Part shown: positions 1 through 5,864 of the stretch, one piece after another
Numbering within the stretch: the first letter of the stretch is position 1
How the letters are laid out: every line of letters begins with the position of its first letter
The notes under the pieces: model-generated
The model's database searches: none
What the model saw: the letters and a program-made list of their open reading frames with translations, nothing else
Told to the model about the DNA's origin: nothing
Assembly (NCBI GenBank): GCA_947630865.1
Contig: CANRJE010000062.1
Location: 1-8,801, forward strand
Length of the DNA: 8,801 nt
DNA from: an uncultured Bacilli bacterium
GTDB lineage: Bacteria; Bacillota_I; Bacilli_A; RF39; UBA660
Reading direction: 5' to 3'
Program-made: the position numbers and the translations under genes

Positions 1-17
1 TTTATTTTATTATTTGT

Positions 18-39
18 CTTAGAAAATCTTTTTTCTAAG
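18..39. repeat. Perfect hairpin next to an 8-C run
   Basis: CTTAGAAAA at 18-26 and TTTTCTAAG at 31-39 are perfect reverse complements around a 4-nt loop, giving a 9-bp stem. On the plus strand it is followed directly by eight C (40-47), and on the minus strand by an A-rich stretch, so neither side has the U-tract of an ordinary Rho-independent terminator. It could be a leaky terminator of a gene left of the window, an RNA processing structure or the edge of a mobile repeat. The sequence shows only the stem. Confidence 0.6.
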
Positions 40-182
40 CCCCCCCCATGGTTGACAATTTGTTAACTTTTTTAAATGTATTCATATTATCAACTTCCTT
101 TCTACTATAATAATCATATCATATTTATTGGAATTTTCAAGATTTTATTGAAAAAATAATTTTTTTCCTTTGTAAAAATTCA

Positions 183-587
183 ATCAACGTTAATCTTGAT
201 AAATATGAAGATATTAGTTATAATGAGACTGTAAATGAAGACAAATTCTATAAACTTTTAACAATATCTAAAAATAAAGATTTAGAAGACTTAAAAGAAA
301 GAGAAAAGAATTTGACTAATTATACTAAACACCTTGGAAATTTATCAAAAGATGTAAAATTTCGGGAGGATTTTATGAGTCAAGAGATGAATGATTATTT
401 AAGAGAGATTGAACGTAATATTAGGTTAAATGATGCTAAGAATGAAGGTATTCAACAGGGAATTTTGAAAAACAAACGTGAAATAGTTATTGAGCTCAAT
501 AAGAAAAATATGGATTTAGAAATGATAGCTGAAGTTACTAAATTAAGTCTTGATGAAGTTAAAAAAATAATTGAAGAATCTAAATAG
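183..587 (+). pseudogene. Rpn-family recombination-promoting nuclease / PD-(D/E)XK transposase-like protein, 5'-truncated remnant
   Basis: Only the C-terminal part of an Rpn/TIGR01784-type protein is present. The frame is open from 114, after TAA at 111-113. Family-like sequence begins at about 183 (INVNLDKYED) and ends with the usual tail: an acidic helical region, an EG..QGI segment, KREIVIEL, and a final small helical motif (MIAEVTKLSLDEVKKII) that resembles the DNA-contacting C-terminus of the family. Members are commonly about 250-330 residues with the nuclease core in the N-terminal half. Here about 134 codons remain and the catalytic core is absent, so the protein cannot be an active nuclease. 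Possible internal starts are TTG at 312 and ATG at 375, the latter 4 nt behind GGGAGGA (364-370). A small C-terminal product is therefore conceivable, as reported for internally initiated Rpn fragments, but a decayed gene is the simpler reading. Confidence 0.7.
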
Positions 588-606
588 GAAGTGCAACTTC
601 CTATTT
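582..606 (+). terminator. Rho-independent terminator of the Rpn remnant
   Basis: AAATAGGAAGT (582-592) pairs perfectly with ACTTCCTATTT (596-606) around the 3-nt loop GCA, and is followed by TTATTTTAATTT. The TAG stop codon (585-587) lies inside the left arm. The orientation fits the plus-strand gene. The structure is intact although the gene in front of it is truncated. Confidence 0.85.
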
Positions 607-831
607 TTATTTTAATTTAAAGTTAAAACAATAGATAACACCATAGCCTTAGTATAGTTGAACCAACCTGTAAGAGCTACATTACTCCTTGAATTTAGTC
701 TATATGATGCTATATACCATGAATTTCTATCTAATATATAATATATTTTCTGTTATTGTAATAAGGACATAAATATTTTTCAAGCTTACGACTATATACT
801 TTGATTATTATTAACTGTTGCTTTCAATTTA
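607..831. other. Gene-poor spacer with a possible minus-strand gene relic
   Basis: No tRNA, known RNA or full gene was recognised here. On the minus strand a 46-codon frame without a start (752 down to the TAA at 612-614) contains protein-like stretches such as NSWYIASYRLNSRSNVALTG, a distant echo of the WYIAS...RPVVSL ending of a surface-protein family common in gut Firmicutes. The match is too weak to call. No clear terminator for the minus-strand mscS gene, which ends at 832, was found. Confidence 0.3.
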
Positions 832-1635
832 TTATTTTTCAACATGAACATCAAGTTGAGGATACGGAATGTTTATCTTTTCTTTATCAAACTCTTTTTT
901 TATTGTTTCTAATGTTTCAAAACGAGCACTCCAATAATCATCACTTGCAACCCAATATCTTGATGTAAATATTAAAGCACTATCACCATGTTCTTTTAAT
1001 GCTACTAGAGTCTCTTCATCTTTTAAACGATATTTAGAATTATTATTAATATTATTTAAAATATCTTTTACTTTATCAATATCACTTTTATAATCAACTG
1101 TAACTGTAATGTCTAAAAGTCTTTTTTTCATAGAAGAATTGTTAACAATTGTAGTATTAGACATAACAGAATTTGGTATTACAACAGTTTTATTATCATA
1201 AGTTACTAAAACTGTATGAAAAATATTTATTTCTTTAACGGTTCCTGAATCTTGATGAGTATCAATAAAATCTCCAACTCTAAATGGTTTAAAAATCATT
1301 ATCATAACACCACCAGCAATGTTAGATAAACCTCCTTGCAAAGCAAGACCTAAAGCAAGTCCTGCAGACCCTACTACAGCAATAATAGAAGTCATCGGAA
1401 TTCCTAATTCTGCAATTGCTGTAATTATGACAATTGATTTTAAAAGAACACTTCCAATACTAACAACAAAAGTCTGAGAACTTTTTTCAATATGAGCATA
1501 TAACTTTCCTTTTTTAAAACGCTTCATAATAAAATTAACTAATTTAAACCCAACAACTATGATGACTATCCCTACAAAAAGTTTAATACCAAATCTAACC
1601 AAACTATCCCCCAATTCTTTGATTATTTCTTCCAT
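832..1635 (-). CDS. mscS: MscS-family small-conductance mechanosensitive channel
   Basis: This encodes a membrane channel of the MscS family, which opens under membrane tension to release solutes during hypo-osmotic shock and works as a homoheptamer. The 267-residue product is close to the usual length (E. coli MscS has 286). Three membrane segments lie at about 14-37, 55-78 and 82-117. The third is the pore helix, with the typical Gly/Ala pattern GSAGLALGLALQGGLSNIAGG, and leads into FKPFRVGDFI. The beta domain follows with VVIPNS (about 151-156), then the C-terminal alpha/beta domain ending in PYPQLDVH (257-264), a family signature. The start at 1635 was chosen because AGGAGG (1640-1645) stands 4 nt in front. 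An in-frame ATG at 1653 has no such site and would itself contain the Shine-Dalgarno sequence. The gene lies 106 nt downstream of the lipoprotein gene and may be read with it. The assignment is firm, and nothing suggests damage. Confidence 0.95.
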   Translation of the reverse strand: MEEIIKELGDSLVRFGIKLFVGIVIIVVGFKLVNFIMKRFKKGKLYAHIEKSSQTFVVSIGSVLLKSIVIITAIAELGIPMTSIIAVVGSAGLALGLALQGGLSNIAGGVMIMIFKPFRVGDFIDTHQDSGTVKEINIFHTVLVTYDNKTVVIPNSVMSNTTIVNNSSMKKRLLDITVTVDYKSDIDKVKDILNNINNNSKYRLKDEETLVALKEHGDSALIFTSRYWVASDDYWSARFETLETIKKEFDKEKINIPYPQLDVHVEK

Positions 1636-1639
1636 ACAT

Positions 1640-1645
1640 CCTCCT
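1640..1645 (-). promoter_or_regulatory. Ribosome binding site deciding the mscS start
   Basis: A perfect AGGAGG on the minus strand sits 4 nt before the ATG at 1633-1635. It falls inside the reading frame that would start at 1653, so the shorter protein is preferred. Confidence 0.75.
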
Positions 1646-1705
1646 ATTTTCATTATGTAAAATTGACATTTTATAAGACTATTTTTACTTTACTTATTTT
1701 TATTA

Positions 1706-1739
1706 TTTACAATATATTTCGACAAATTATTTTACATTT
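1706..1739. repeat. 34-bp dispersed element, copy 1
   Basis: The stretch from TTTACAATATATTTCGACAA to TTTTACATTT matches 5747-5780 at 30 of 34 positions without gaps. Each copy starts and ends with a TTTACA word, 25 bp apart. This copy lies between the lipoprotein stop and mscS and contains TTTCGACAAA, which in the minus direction reads TTTGTCGAAA, the form of a Spo0A box. AT-rich DNA yields such similarity more easily than balanced DNA, so the match could be chance, but the length and fixed spacing are notable. Confidence 0.5.
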
Positions 1740-1741
1740 TT

Positions 1742-2446
1742 TCAATTACTTCTTTGTATTAACATTTCATATTTACTTACTCCACGATAATAACCATCTT
1801 CATCAAAATCATCATCTGTATCGTAAGAAAAGACCATAACTGAAATATCAGAATTTATTTTTTTACTTAAAGAAGTTGACATAAGTTTAATTGAAGACAT
1901 AACAGTTTTATCATTATACTCGTTTTCTTCTAAATGTGAGTATGAACCTGTATTATTAAAATCATCATATAACCAAATATAAAGATAATCACTAAAAGGA
2001 TATTTAAATACATTTAAAGGTTTTAAAATAGTTTCTTTAAATTCTTTGCCATCTTCTAACGTAAAACTAATTTGATAACCTATTTTATATTTACTAATAT
2101 CTTCATAATTATTACTATATGCATGATATAAACTATTAATGCTACTACCAGTAACTTGATCTTTATCATCAAATATAACAGAAAAAAGACCAATATCCTT
2201 AAAACTTTCAAGCTTTGATTTAAATATTTCTTGCTTTTTATAGATTCCATTACCCTTTTGATACAATGCAATTTTTAAAGGATTAGAATCAGTATATTTC
2301 TCTATTTCAGAAGGTTTATTAGAATCAACAACTGGTATTTCTTCTTGAATTTCATGAGGAGTTTCCTTCTTTTCTTCCTTTTTAAAACTACAACCACTTA
2401 TCATAATAAAAATAATTAAACAAATTAAAATCTTTTTCATATCCAT
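1742..2446 (-). CDS. Lipoprotein of unknown function
   Basis: This encodes an exported lipoprotein, probably tethered to the outer face of the cell membrane. Counting from the ATG at 2446 (234 residues), a lysine pair is followed by a hydrophobic run and the lipobox ISGC, with the modified cysteine at residue 19. Next come a charged Lys/Glu linker and a globular domain. The C-terminal half has recognisable blocks (YKIGYQISF, DGKEFKETILKP, YLYIWLYDD, YSHLE, FSYDTDDDFDEDGYYRG) that recall uncharacterised lipoproteins of gut Bacilli. I know no function for them. The acidic DTDDDFDED cluster may bind a cation. TTG (2449), ATG (2446) and ATG (2440) are all possible starts and none has a good Shine-Dalgarno sequence. 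The stop is TGA. It is preceded on the same strand by a terminated gene and followed by mscS. Confidence 0.8.
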   Translation of the reverse strand: MDMKKILICLIIFIMISGCSFKKEEKKETPHEIQEEIPVVDSNKPSEIEKYTDSNPLKIALYQKGNGIYKKQEIFKSKLESFKDIGLFSVIFDDKDQVTGSSINSLYHAYSNNYEDISKYKIGYQISFTLEDGKEFKETILKPLNVFKYPFSDYLYIWLYDDFNNTGSYSHLEENEYNDKTVMSSIKLMSTSLSKKINSDISVMVFSYDTDDDFDEDGYYRGVSKYEMLIQRSN

Positions 2447-2453
2447 CAATTTA

Positions 2454-2459
2454 ATTATA
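2454..2459 (-). promoter_or_regulatory. Possible -10 box immediately before the lipoprotein start
   Basis: TATAAT on the minus strand ends 8 nt before the ATG at 2446. If used, transcription would begin at about 2447 and the mRNA would have almost no leader, which would fit the lack of a Shine-Dalgarno sequence. The -35 region at 16-18 bp spacing is poor (TTTTAA or similar), and TATAAT is frequent by chance in DNA this AT-rich. Confidence 0.3.
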
Positions 2460-2604
2460 CTATATTAAATAAAATATTAAAAGACTTTATAAAAGCAATA
2501 ATTTAGTATCATAAAGTTGCTTATTTTCTTAAATATAACTATTATCTTTACTAAATATTATTTAAGATATAATTAATACTAAAAAATAAATTTAAGAGAA
2601 ACTA

Positions 2605-2628
2605 AAAAAGAACCATAAGATTCTTTTT
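2605..2628 (-). terminator. Rho-independent terminator of the tail-anchored membrane protein gene
   Basis: AAAAAGAA (2605-2612) and TTCTTTTT (2621-2628) form an 8-bp stem with an 8-nt loop. In the minus direction the right arm ends in six U. The TAA stop (2627-2629) overlaps the stem. The stem has few G-C pairs, so it may be of moderate strength. Confidence 0.7.
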
Positions 2629-3607
2629 ATGAAACTTTAAAATGCTTAACAGCTGTATTATTAATTTCACTTTCTGATACTGGTTCAAGTGGTGTTCCAA
2701 TAGCATATTCTCCATCATATAAGAATATTTTATAAGAAATTTCACATTTATTTGAAGAATTTTTATTATAAGTTGAAGATACTTCAACATAAGAATAATC
2801 TTTTGGTCTTGCTGAAACTACTCTAGTACTTCCTAATGTATAATCGTTACCAAAAGGACTTTTTATACTTTCATATTCTTCAGCAATTACCATAAATGGT
2901 ATATATTTTACTTCACCTGCTTCATTCATACATTTTGGACTATAAACAGATGTCTCTCCTGTTTCCAACATATTATTTATATCTTCAACTCTAATTATTC
3001 CTTTAGCTGTTTCAATATATTTTTTAGCATCTGAAACAAATATAGAAGCCTTTTCATCACTTATATAATTTTTGCCAAAAAAGATAAATACCAAAACTAA
3101 AACTATTACAATAATCGCAACAACTATTAAAATAGGAAGTAATTTATTAAATTTTTCTTTGCTAGTTCCTTTTTGATTATCATTATTAGGGTTAGGAGTA
3201 GAAACAGGAGTTTGAGACTCTAGACTAACTTGTTGACTAGGAGTTGCAGAAGCTAAAGGAGTATTAGTATTGGTATTAGTATTAGTGTTTGTATTAATAT
3301 TAACACTAGGATTAGGATTATTATTAACATTCACATTATTATTTATAATATTTGGTGTTTCTGATATAGGTTTAGTTTGTTCATTATTACTAGTTATAGA
3401 AACGTTTTGAGAAACTTCTACATTTGAAACTGGAGTTGTGTTAGGAACAGTAGGACTATCTGGAATTTGATCTATTACTGTTTCAGGCTCATGCATTGGA
3501 TTAACTGAATTTCTATAATCTGCTTCATGATTTGGATTTAAATTACTATCAAAATGGATAGTAGCGGGTTGATTATTTTGTTGTTTTTCTATATTATCAT
3601 TATTCAT
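2627..3607 (-). CDS. Single-pass membrane protein with long disordered Asn/Pro/Thr-rich N-terminal tail
   Basis: The product has 326 residues and no family I can name. Residues 1-150 are low-complexity, rich in Asn, Pro, Thr and Ser, and include an (Asn-Thr) run at about 105-116, so they are likely disordered. A short basic stretch (KEKFNK) is followed by one strong membrane helix at about 157-178. By the positive-inside rule the tail is cytoplasmic and residues 180-326 are outside. The outer domain has DAKKYIETAKGI, a KSPFGNDY motif (249-256) and two cysteines (C226, C288) that could form a disulfide. The DAKKYIE...KSPFG.DY arrangement resembles pilin-like modules seen in uncultured Bacilli, but without a prepilin cleavage motif at the N-terminus; this is an impression only. 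The start has AGAGGT (3615-3620) 7 nt upstream. The gene has its own promoter and terminator. Confidence 0.85.
   Translation of the reverse strand: MNNDNIEKQQNNQPATIHFDSNLNPNHEADYRNSVNPMHEPETVIDQIPDSPTVPNTTPVSNVEVSQNVSITSNNEQTKPISETPNIINNNVNVNNNPNPSVNINTNTNTNTNTNTPLASATPSQQVSLESQTPVSTPNPNNDNQKGTSKEKFNKLLPILIVVAIIVIVLVLVFIFFGKNYISDEKASIFVSDAKKYIETAKGIIRVEDINNMLETGETSVYSPKCMNEAGEVKYIPFMVIAEEYESIKSPFGNDYTLGSTRVVSARPKDYSYVEVSSTYNKNSSNKCEISYKIFLYDGEYAIGTPLEPVSESEINNTAVKHFKVS
3261..3296 (-). repeat. Six 6-bp tandem units encoding (Asn-Thr) repeats
   Basis: On the plus strand six consecutive hexamers follow GTATTA (GTATTA, GTATTG, GTATTA, GTATTA, GTGTTT, GTATTA). In the minus-strand gene they give alternating Asn and Thr. 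A unit gain or loss keeps the frame and would change the tail length by two residues. Confidence 0.8.
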
Positions 3608-3614
3608 AATTATT

Positions 3615-3620
3615 ACCTCT
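3615..3620 (-). promoter_or_regulatory. Ribosome binding site of the membrane protein gene
   Basis: AGAGGT on the minus strand stands 7 nt before the ATG at 3605-3607 and supports that start. Confidence 0.65.
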
Positions 3621-3631
3621 ATTATAAATCT

Positions 3632-3660
3632 ATTATACTATAATAAATTAGTATTTGCCA
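3632..3660 (-). promoter_or_regulatory. Probable sigma-A-type promoter for the membrane protein gene
   Basis: In the minus direction TGGCAA (3655-3660), a weak -35, is followed by 17 bp and then a perfect TATAAT (3632-3637). Transcription would start at about 3625, leaving a leader of some 18 nt that includes the AGAGGT site. A second TATAAT at 3621-3626 lies too close to the Shine-Dalgarno sequence to be favoured. Confidence 0.45.
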
Positions 3661-3733
3661 CATTAAAATCAAAAGATTATGTTTTTTTAAAACAAAGATT
3701 ACAGTTTTAAAGTAAAATCAAAGAATAATAGTA

Positions 3734-3762
3734 TTGTAAAAATAAAAAAGAGTATATATAAT
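3734..3762 (+). promoter_or_regulatory. Probable sigma-A-type promoter for the glycerophosphodiesterase gene
   Basis: TTGTAA (3734-3739, 4 of 6 to TTGACA), a 17-bp spacer and a perfect TATAAT (3757-3762). The start of transcription would be at about 3769, giving a leader of roughly 40 nt before the ATG at 3810. No riboswitch-like structure was seen in that leader. Confidence 0.6.
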
Positions 3763-3809
3763 AAGAGTATCGTTAAATTTCTCATAGGGAATTTAAACTA
3801 GGAGTGCTT

Positions 3810-5630
3810 ATGAAAAATATTAAAAAAATATTAGAAATATTAATGTATAATTATAAAACTTTAATTAACTTTGAACTCATCTATAAAGCTATTTCTACAA
3901 TAATCTTTATTCCTTTATTTTTAGGACTATTTAATTTAACTATGAAAATAACAGGATATTCTTATTTAACTTTTGAAAATATTTTTTCTTTTATTTTAAA
4001 TCCTATAACTATTTTAATGCTCTTGCTATTAATAATAATCATGACTTTTTATTCTTTAATAGATATAAGTTCAATTATCATAATCTTAGATAGTTCTTAT
4101 CAAAAAGAAAAAATAAAAGTTAAAGAAGCATTTATAACTTCTATTAAAAAAGTAAAAAAAGTTTTTAACCATAAAAATATTCTAATAGCCTTTCTTGTTT
4201 TATTTATGATTCCTTTTTTAAATTTAGGAGTATCATCAAATTTTATATCAACTATAAAAATACCTGAATTTATCATGGATTATATTATTAATAATAAACT
4301 TTTATTTTCTTTATATATTATTCTTGTAATACTATTATGTTTTCTATTATTTAGATGGATTTATTCTCTACATTATTTTATTTTAGAAGATAAAAACTTT
4401 AAAGAAGCAAGAAGAAAAAGTATTAGTTTAAGTAAGAAAAATAAATTTAAAGACTTTTTAGTTATCATAGTAACTCAAATTTGTATTTCATTATTATATT
4501 TAATTTTTGTTTTAATTGGTATTTTCTTGATAATTATATTTAATAAATTATTTGGTAATAATCTTTTAGGAAATTTATCTATTACAATTATCTGGATTTT
4601 TATAGCTATATCATTTGTAATATTTACTCTTTTAGGAACACCAACTAGTTATGCTTCAATTAGTATTTTGTATTATAATCATAAAGAACAAATTAAAGAA
4701 AAAATAGAACATATTAAAATAAATCATAATGAAATTAAAAAGCAAAGTAAATTATTTAATGTATTTAAAGTTCTAATTATAATTATCACGATTTTATGTG
4801 GCATGACTTTTACTTATTATCTTTATACTGGAAAATATAAATTTAATATTGAATATGTAAGAACAATGGAAGTTACTGCTCATCGAGGAGCTTCAGTTCT
4901 ATATCCTGAAAATACCATGGCAGCTTTTAAAGGAGCAAAAGATTTAGGAGCTGATTGGATTGAACTTGATGTCCAACAAACTAAAGATAAAAAATTAGTT
5001 ATTTTACATGATACAAATTTAAAAAGAACAACTGGAGTTGATAAAAATACTTGGGAAGCAACATATGATGAAATAAAAGAATTAGATGCAGGTAGTTTCT
5101 TTAGTAAAGATTTTAAAGGTGAAAAGATACCTCTTTTGGAAGAAATAGTTGAATATGCAAAAGATAATAATATAAAACTTAATATTGAATTAAAACCAAC
5201 TGGTAAAGAAACTGACTTTGAAAAATCAGTTGTTGATGTTATTAATAAATATGATTTTGCTGATATGTGTGTAATAACTTCTCAAGTTTATGAAGTTTTA
5301 GAAAACGTTAAGAAATATGATAAAAATGTTGAAACAGTTTATGTTATGAGTCTTGCCTACGGAAATATAACTAATCTTAAAGCTGCTGATAATTTTAGTA
5401 TTGAAGCTTCTAGTGTCAACAATAAATTAGTTAAAAAAGTCCATAATGCTGGTAAAGAATTATATGTATGGACTGTTAATAATAAAGAAAATATGCAAAA
5501 GATGATAAAGTTAAATGTTGATAATATCATTACTGATAATATAACTTTAGCTAAAGATACTATAGTAAAAAGTAAGACTAGTAATATTGTAGAAGAATAT
5601 ATAAATCTAATAGAAAATTTATTTAAATAA
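3810..5630 (+). CDS. Membrane-anchored glycerophosphodiester phosphodiesterase (GPDPase_memb + GDPD domains)
   Basis: This enzyme hydrolyses glycerophosphodiesters to sn-glycerol-3-phosphate and an alcohol. Its likely substrates are deacylated phospholipids or polyglycerophosphate such as teichoic acid pieces, with the active domain outside the membrane. Residues 1-345 hold about seven hydrophobic segments (roughly 27-49, 62-92, 122-140, 165-187, 214-245, 255-280, 318-340) and match the membrane domain found in Gram-positive enzymes of this type. The TIM-barrel GDPD domain starts at about 354. It has HRG (358-360), PENT (366-369), ELD (385-387), HD (400-401), NIELKP (458-463) and YVWTVN (552-557), so the catalytic and metal-binding residues are present. 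ATG at 3810 was chosen because AGGAG (3800-3804) lies 5 nt in front; a GTG at 3804 overlaps that site. The length of 606 fits the two-domain family. It is transcribed alone, divergently from the tail-anchored protein, and ends in a good terminator. Confidence 0.93.
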   Translation: MKNIKKILEILMYNYKTLINFELIYKAISTIIFIPLFLGLFNLTMKITGYSYLTFENIFSFILNPITILMLLLLIIIMTFYSLIDISSIIIILDSSYQKEKIKVKEAFITSIKKVKKVFNHKNILIAFLVLFMIPFLNLGVSSNFISTIKIPEFIMDYIINNKLLFSLYIILVILLCFLLFRWIYSLHYFILEDKNFKEARRKSISLSKKNKFKDFLVIIVTQICISLLYLIFVLIGIFLIIIFNKLFGNNLLGNLSITIIWIFIAISFVIFTLLGTPTSYASISILYYNHKEQIKEKIEHIKINHNEIKKQSKLFNVFKVLIIIITILCGMTFTYYLYTGKYKFNIEYVRTMEVTAHRGASVLYPENTMAAFKGAKDLGADWIELDVQQTKDKKLVILHDTNLKRTTGVDKNTWEATYDEIKELDAGSFFSKDFKGEKIPLLEEIVEYAKDNNIKLNIELKPTGKETDFEKSVVDVINKYDFADMCVITSQVYEVLENVKKYDKNVETVYVMSLAYGNITNLKAADNFSIEASSVNNKLVKKVHNAGKELYVWTVNNKENMQKMIKLNVDNIITDNITLAKDTIVKSKTSNIVEEYINLIENLFK

Positions 5631-5636
5631 AAGTTT

Positions 5637-5669
5637 AAAAAGTTATTATTTAGATGTAATAGCTTTTTT
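5637..5669 (+). terminator. Rho-independent terminator of the glycerophosphodiesterase gene
   Basis: AAAAAGTTATT (5637-5647) pairs with AATAGCTTTTT (5658-5668), 11 pairs including one G-U, with a 10-nt loop. Six T (5664-5669) form the U-tract. It stands 6 nt after the TAA stop. Confidence 0.85.
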
Positions 5670-5687
5670 ATTTATATGCTTTATTTT

Positions 5688-5704
5688 TTTACACTTTTTG
5701 TAAA
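5688..5704. promoter_or_regulatory. Operator-like palindrome TTTACA-N5-TGTAAA
   Basis: TTTACA (5688-5693) and TGTAAA (5699-5704) are exact reverse complements 5 bp apart. Further TTTACA words follow at 5725-5730, 5747-5752 and 5772-5777, and TAAACATTTTT occurs twice 14 bp apart (5701-5711, 5715-5725). TACA...TGTA half-sites are used by several Gram-positive repressors, but this stretch lies between two convergent 3' ends, where an operator has no obvious gene to control. The role is unknown. Confidence 0.35.
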
Positions 5705-5746
5705 CATTTTTATCTAAACATTTTTTTACATTATTGTATTTTATAG

Positions 5747-5780
5747 TTTACAACAAATTTCTACATATTATTTTACATTT
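5747..5780. repeat. 34-bp dispersed element, copy 2
   Basis: This stretch is identical to 1706-1739 at 30 of 34 positions, with the same 25-bp distance between its two TTTACA words. It differs at the position that makes TTCGACA in the other copy (TTCTACA here). Both copies lie close to the 3' ends of minus-strand genes. No function is assigned. Confidence 0.5.
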
Positions 5781-5836
5781 ATTAAATCTTTTTCGTGGGA
5801 TATTAATTCAAATATAAATAGTATTCTAAATATAAA

Positions 5837-5864
5837 AAAAGAATAGATTCACTATCTATCTTTT
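5837..5864 (-). terminator. Rho-independent terminator of the kinase-like/HAD/orphan operon
   Basis: ATAGAT (5843-5848) and ATCTAT (5854-5859) form the core stem around a 5-nt loop. With one bulged base (5842) it extends through G5841-C5860 into an A/T section. In the minus direction it ends in TTCTTTTTTT. The TAG stop of the orphan gene (5856-5858) lies in the stem. Confidence 0.75.

Noticed and set aside
52..80. Perfect TTGACA at 52-57 as a promoter for the Rpn remnant
   Set aside because: No acceptable -10 box lies 16-18 bp downstream; TATTCA and TATTAT occur only at longer distances.
48..110. ATG after the C-run opens a 20-codon hydrophobic reading frame
   Set aside because: Too short, without a Shine-Dalgarno sequence (a C-run stands in its place) and with no recognisable peptide family. 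It may be chance.
1742..1744. TGA read as tryptophan (mycoplasma code)
   Set aside because: All long genes use TGG for Trp with no in-frame TGA, and reading through this TGA would add only five residues before a TAA.
2080..2271. Minus-strand frame inside the lipoprotein gene, and a similar one at 2602-2790
   Set aside because: Both overlap well-supported genes in another frame, and their Ile/Leu/Lys-only composition is what out-of-frame AT-rich DNA gives.
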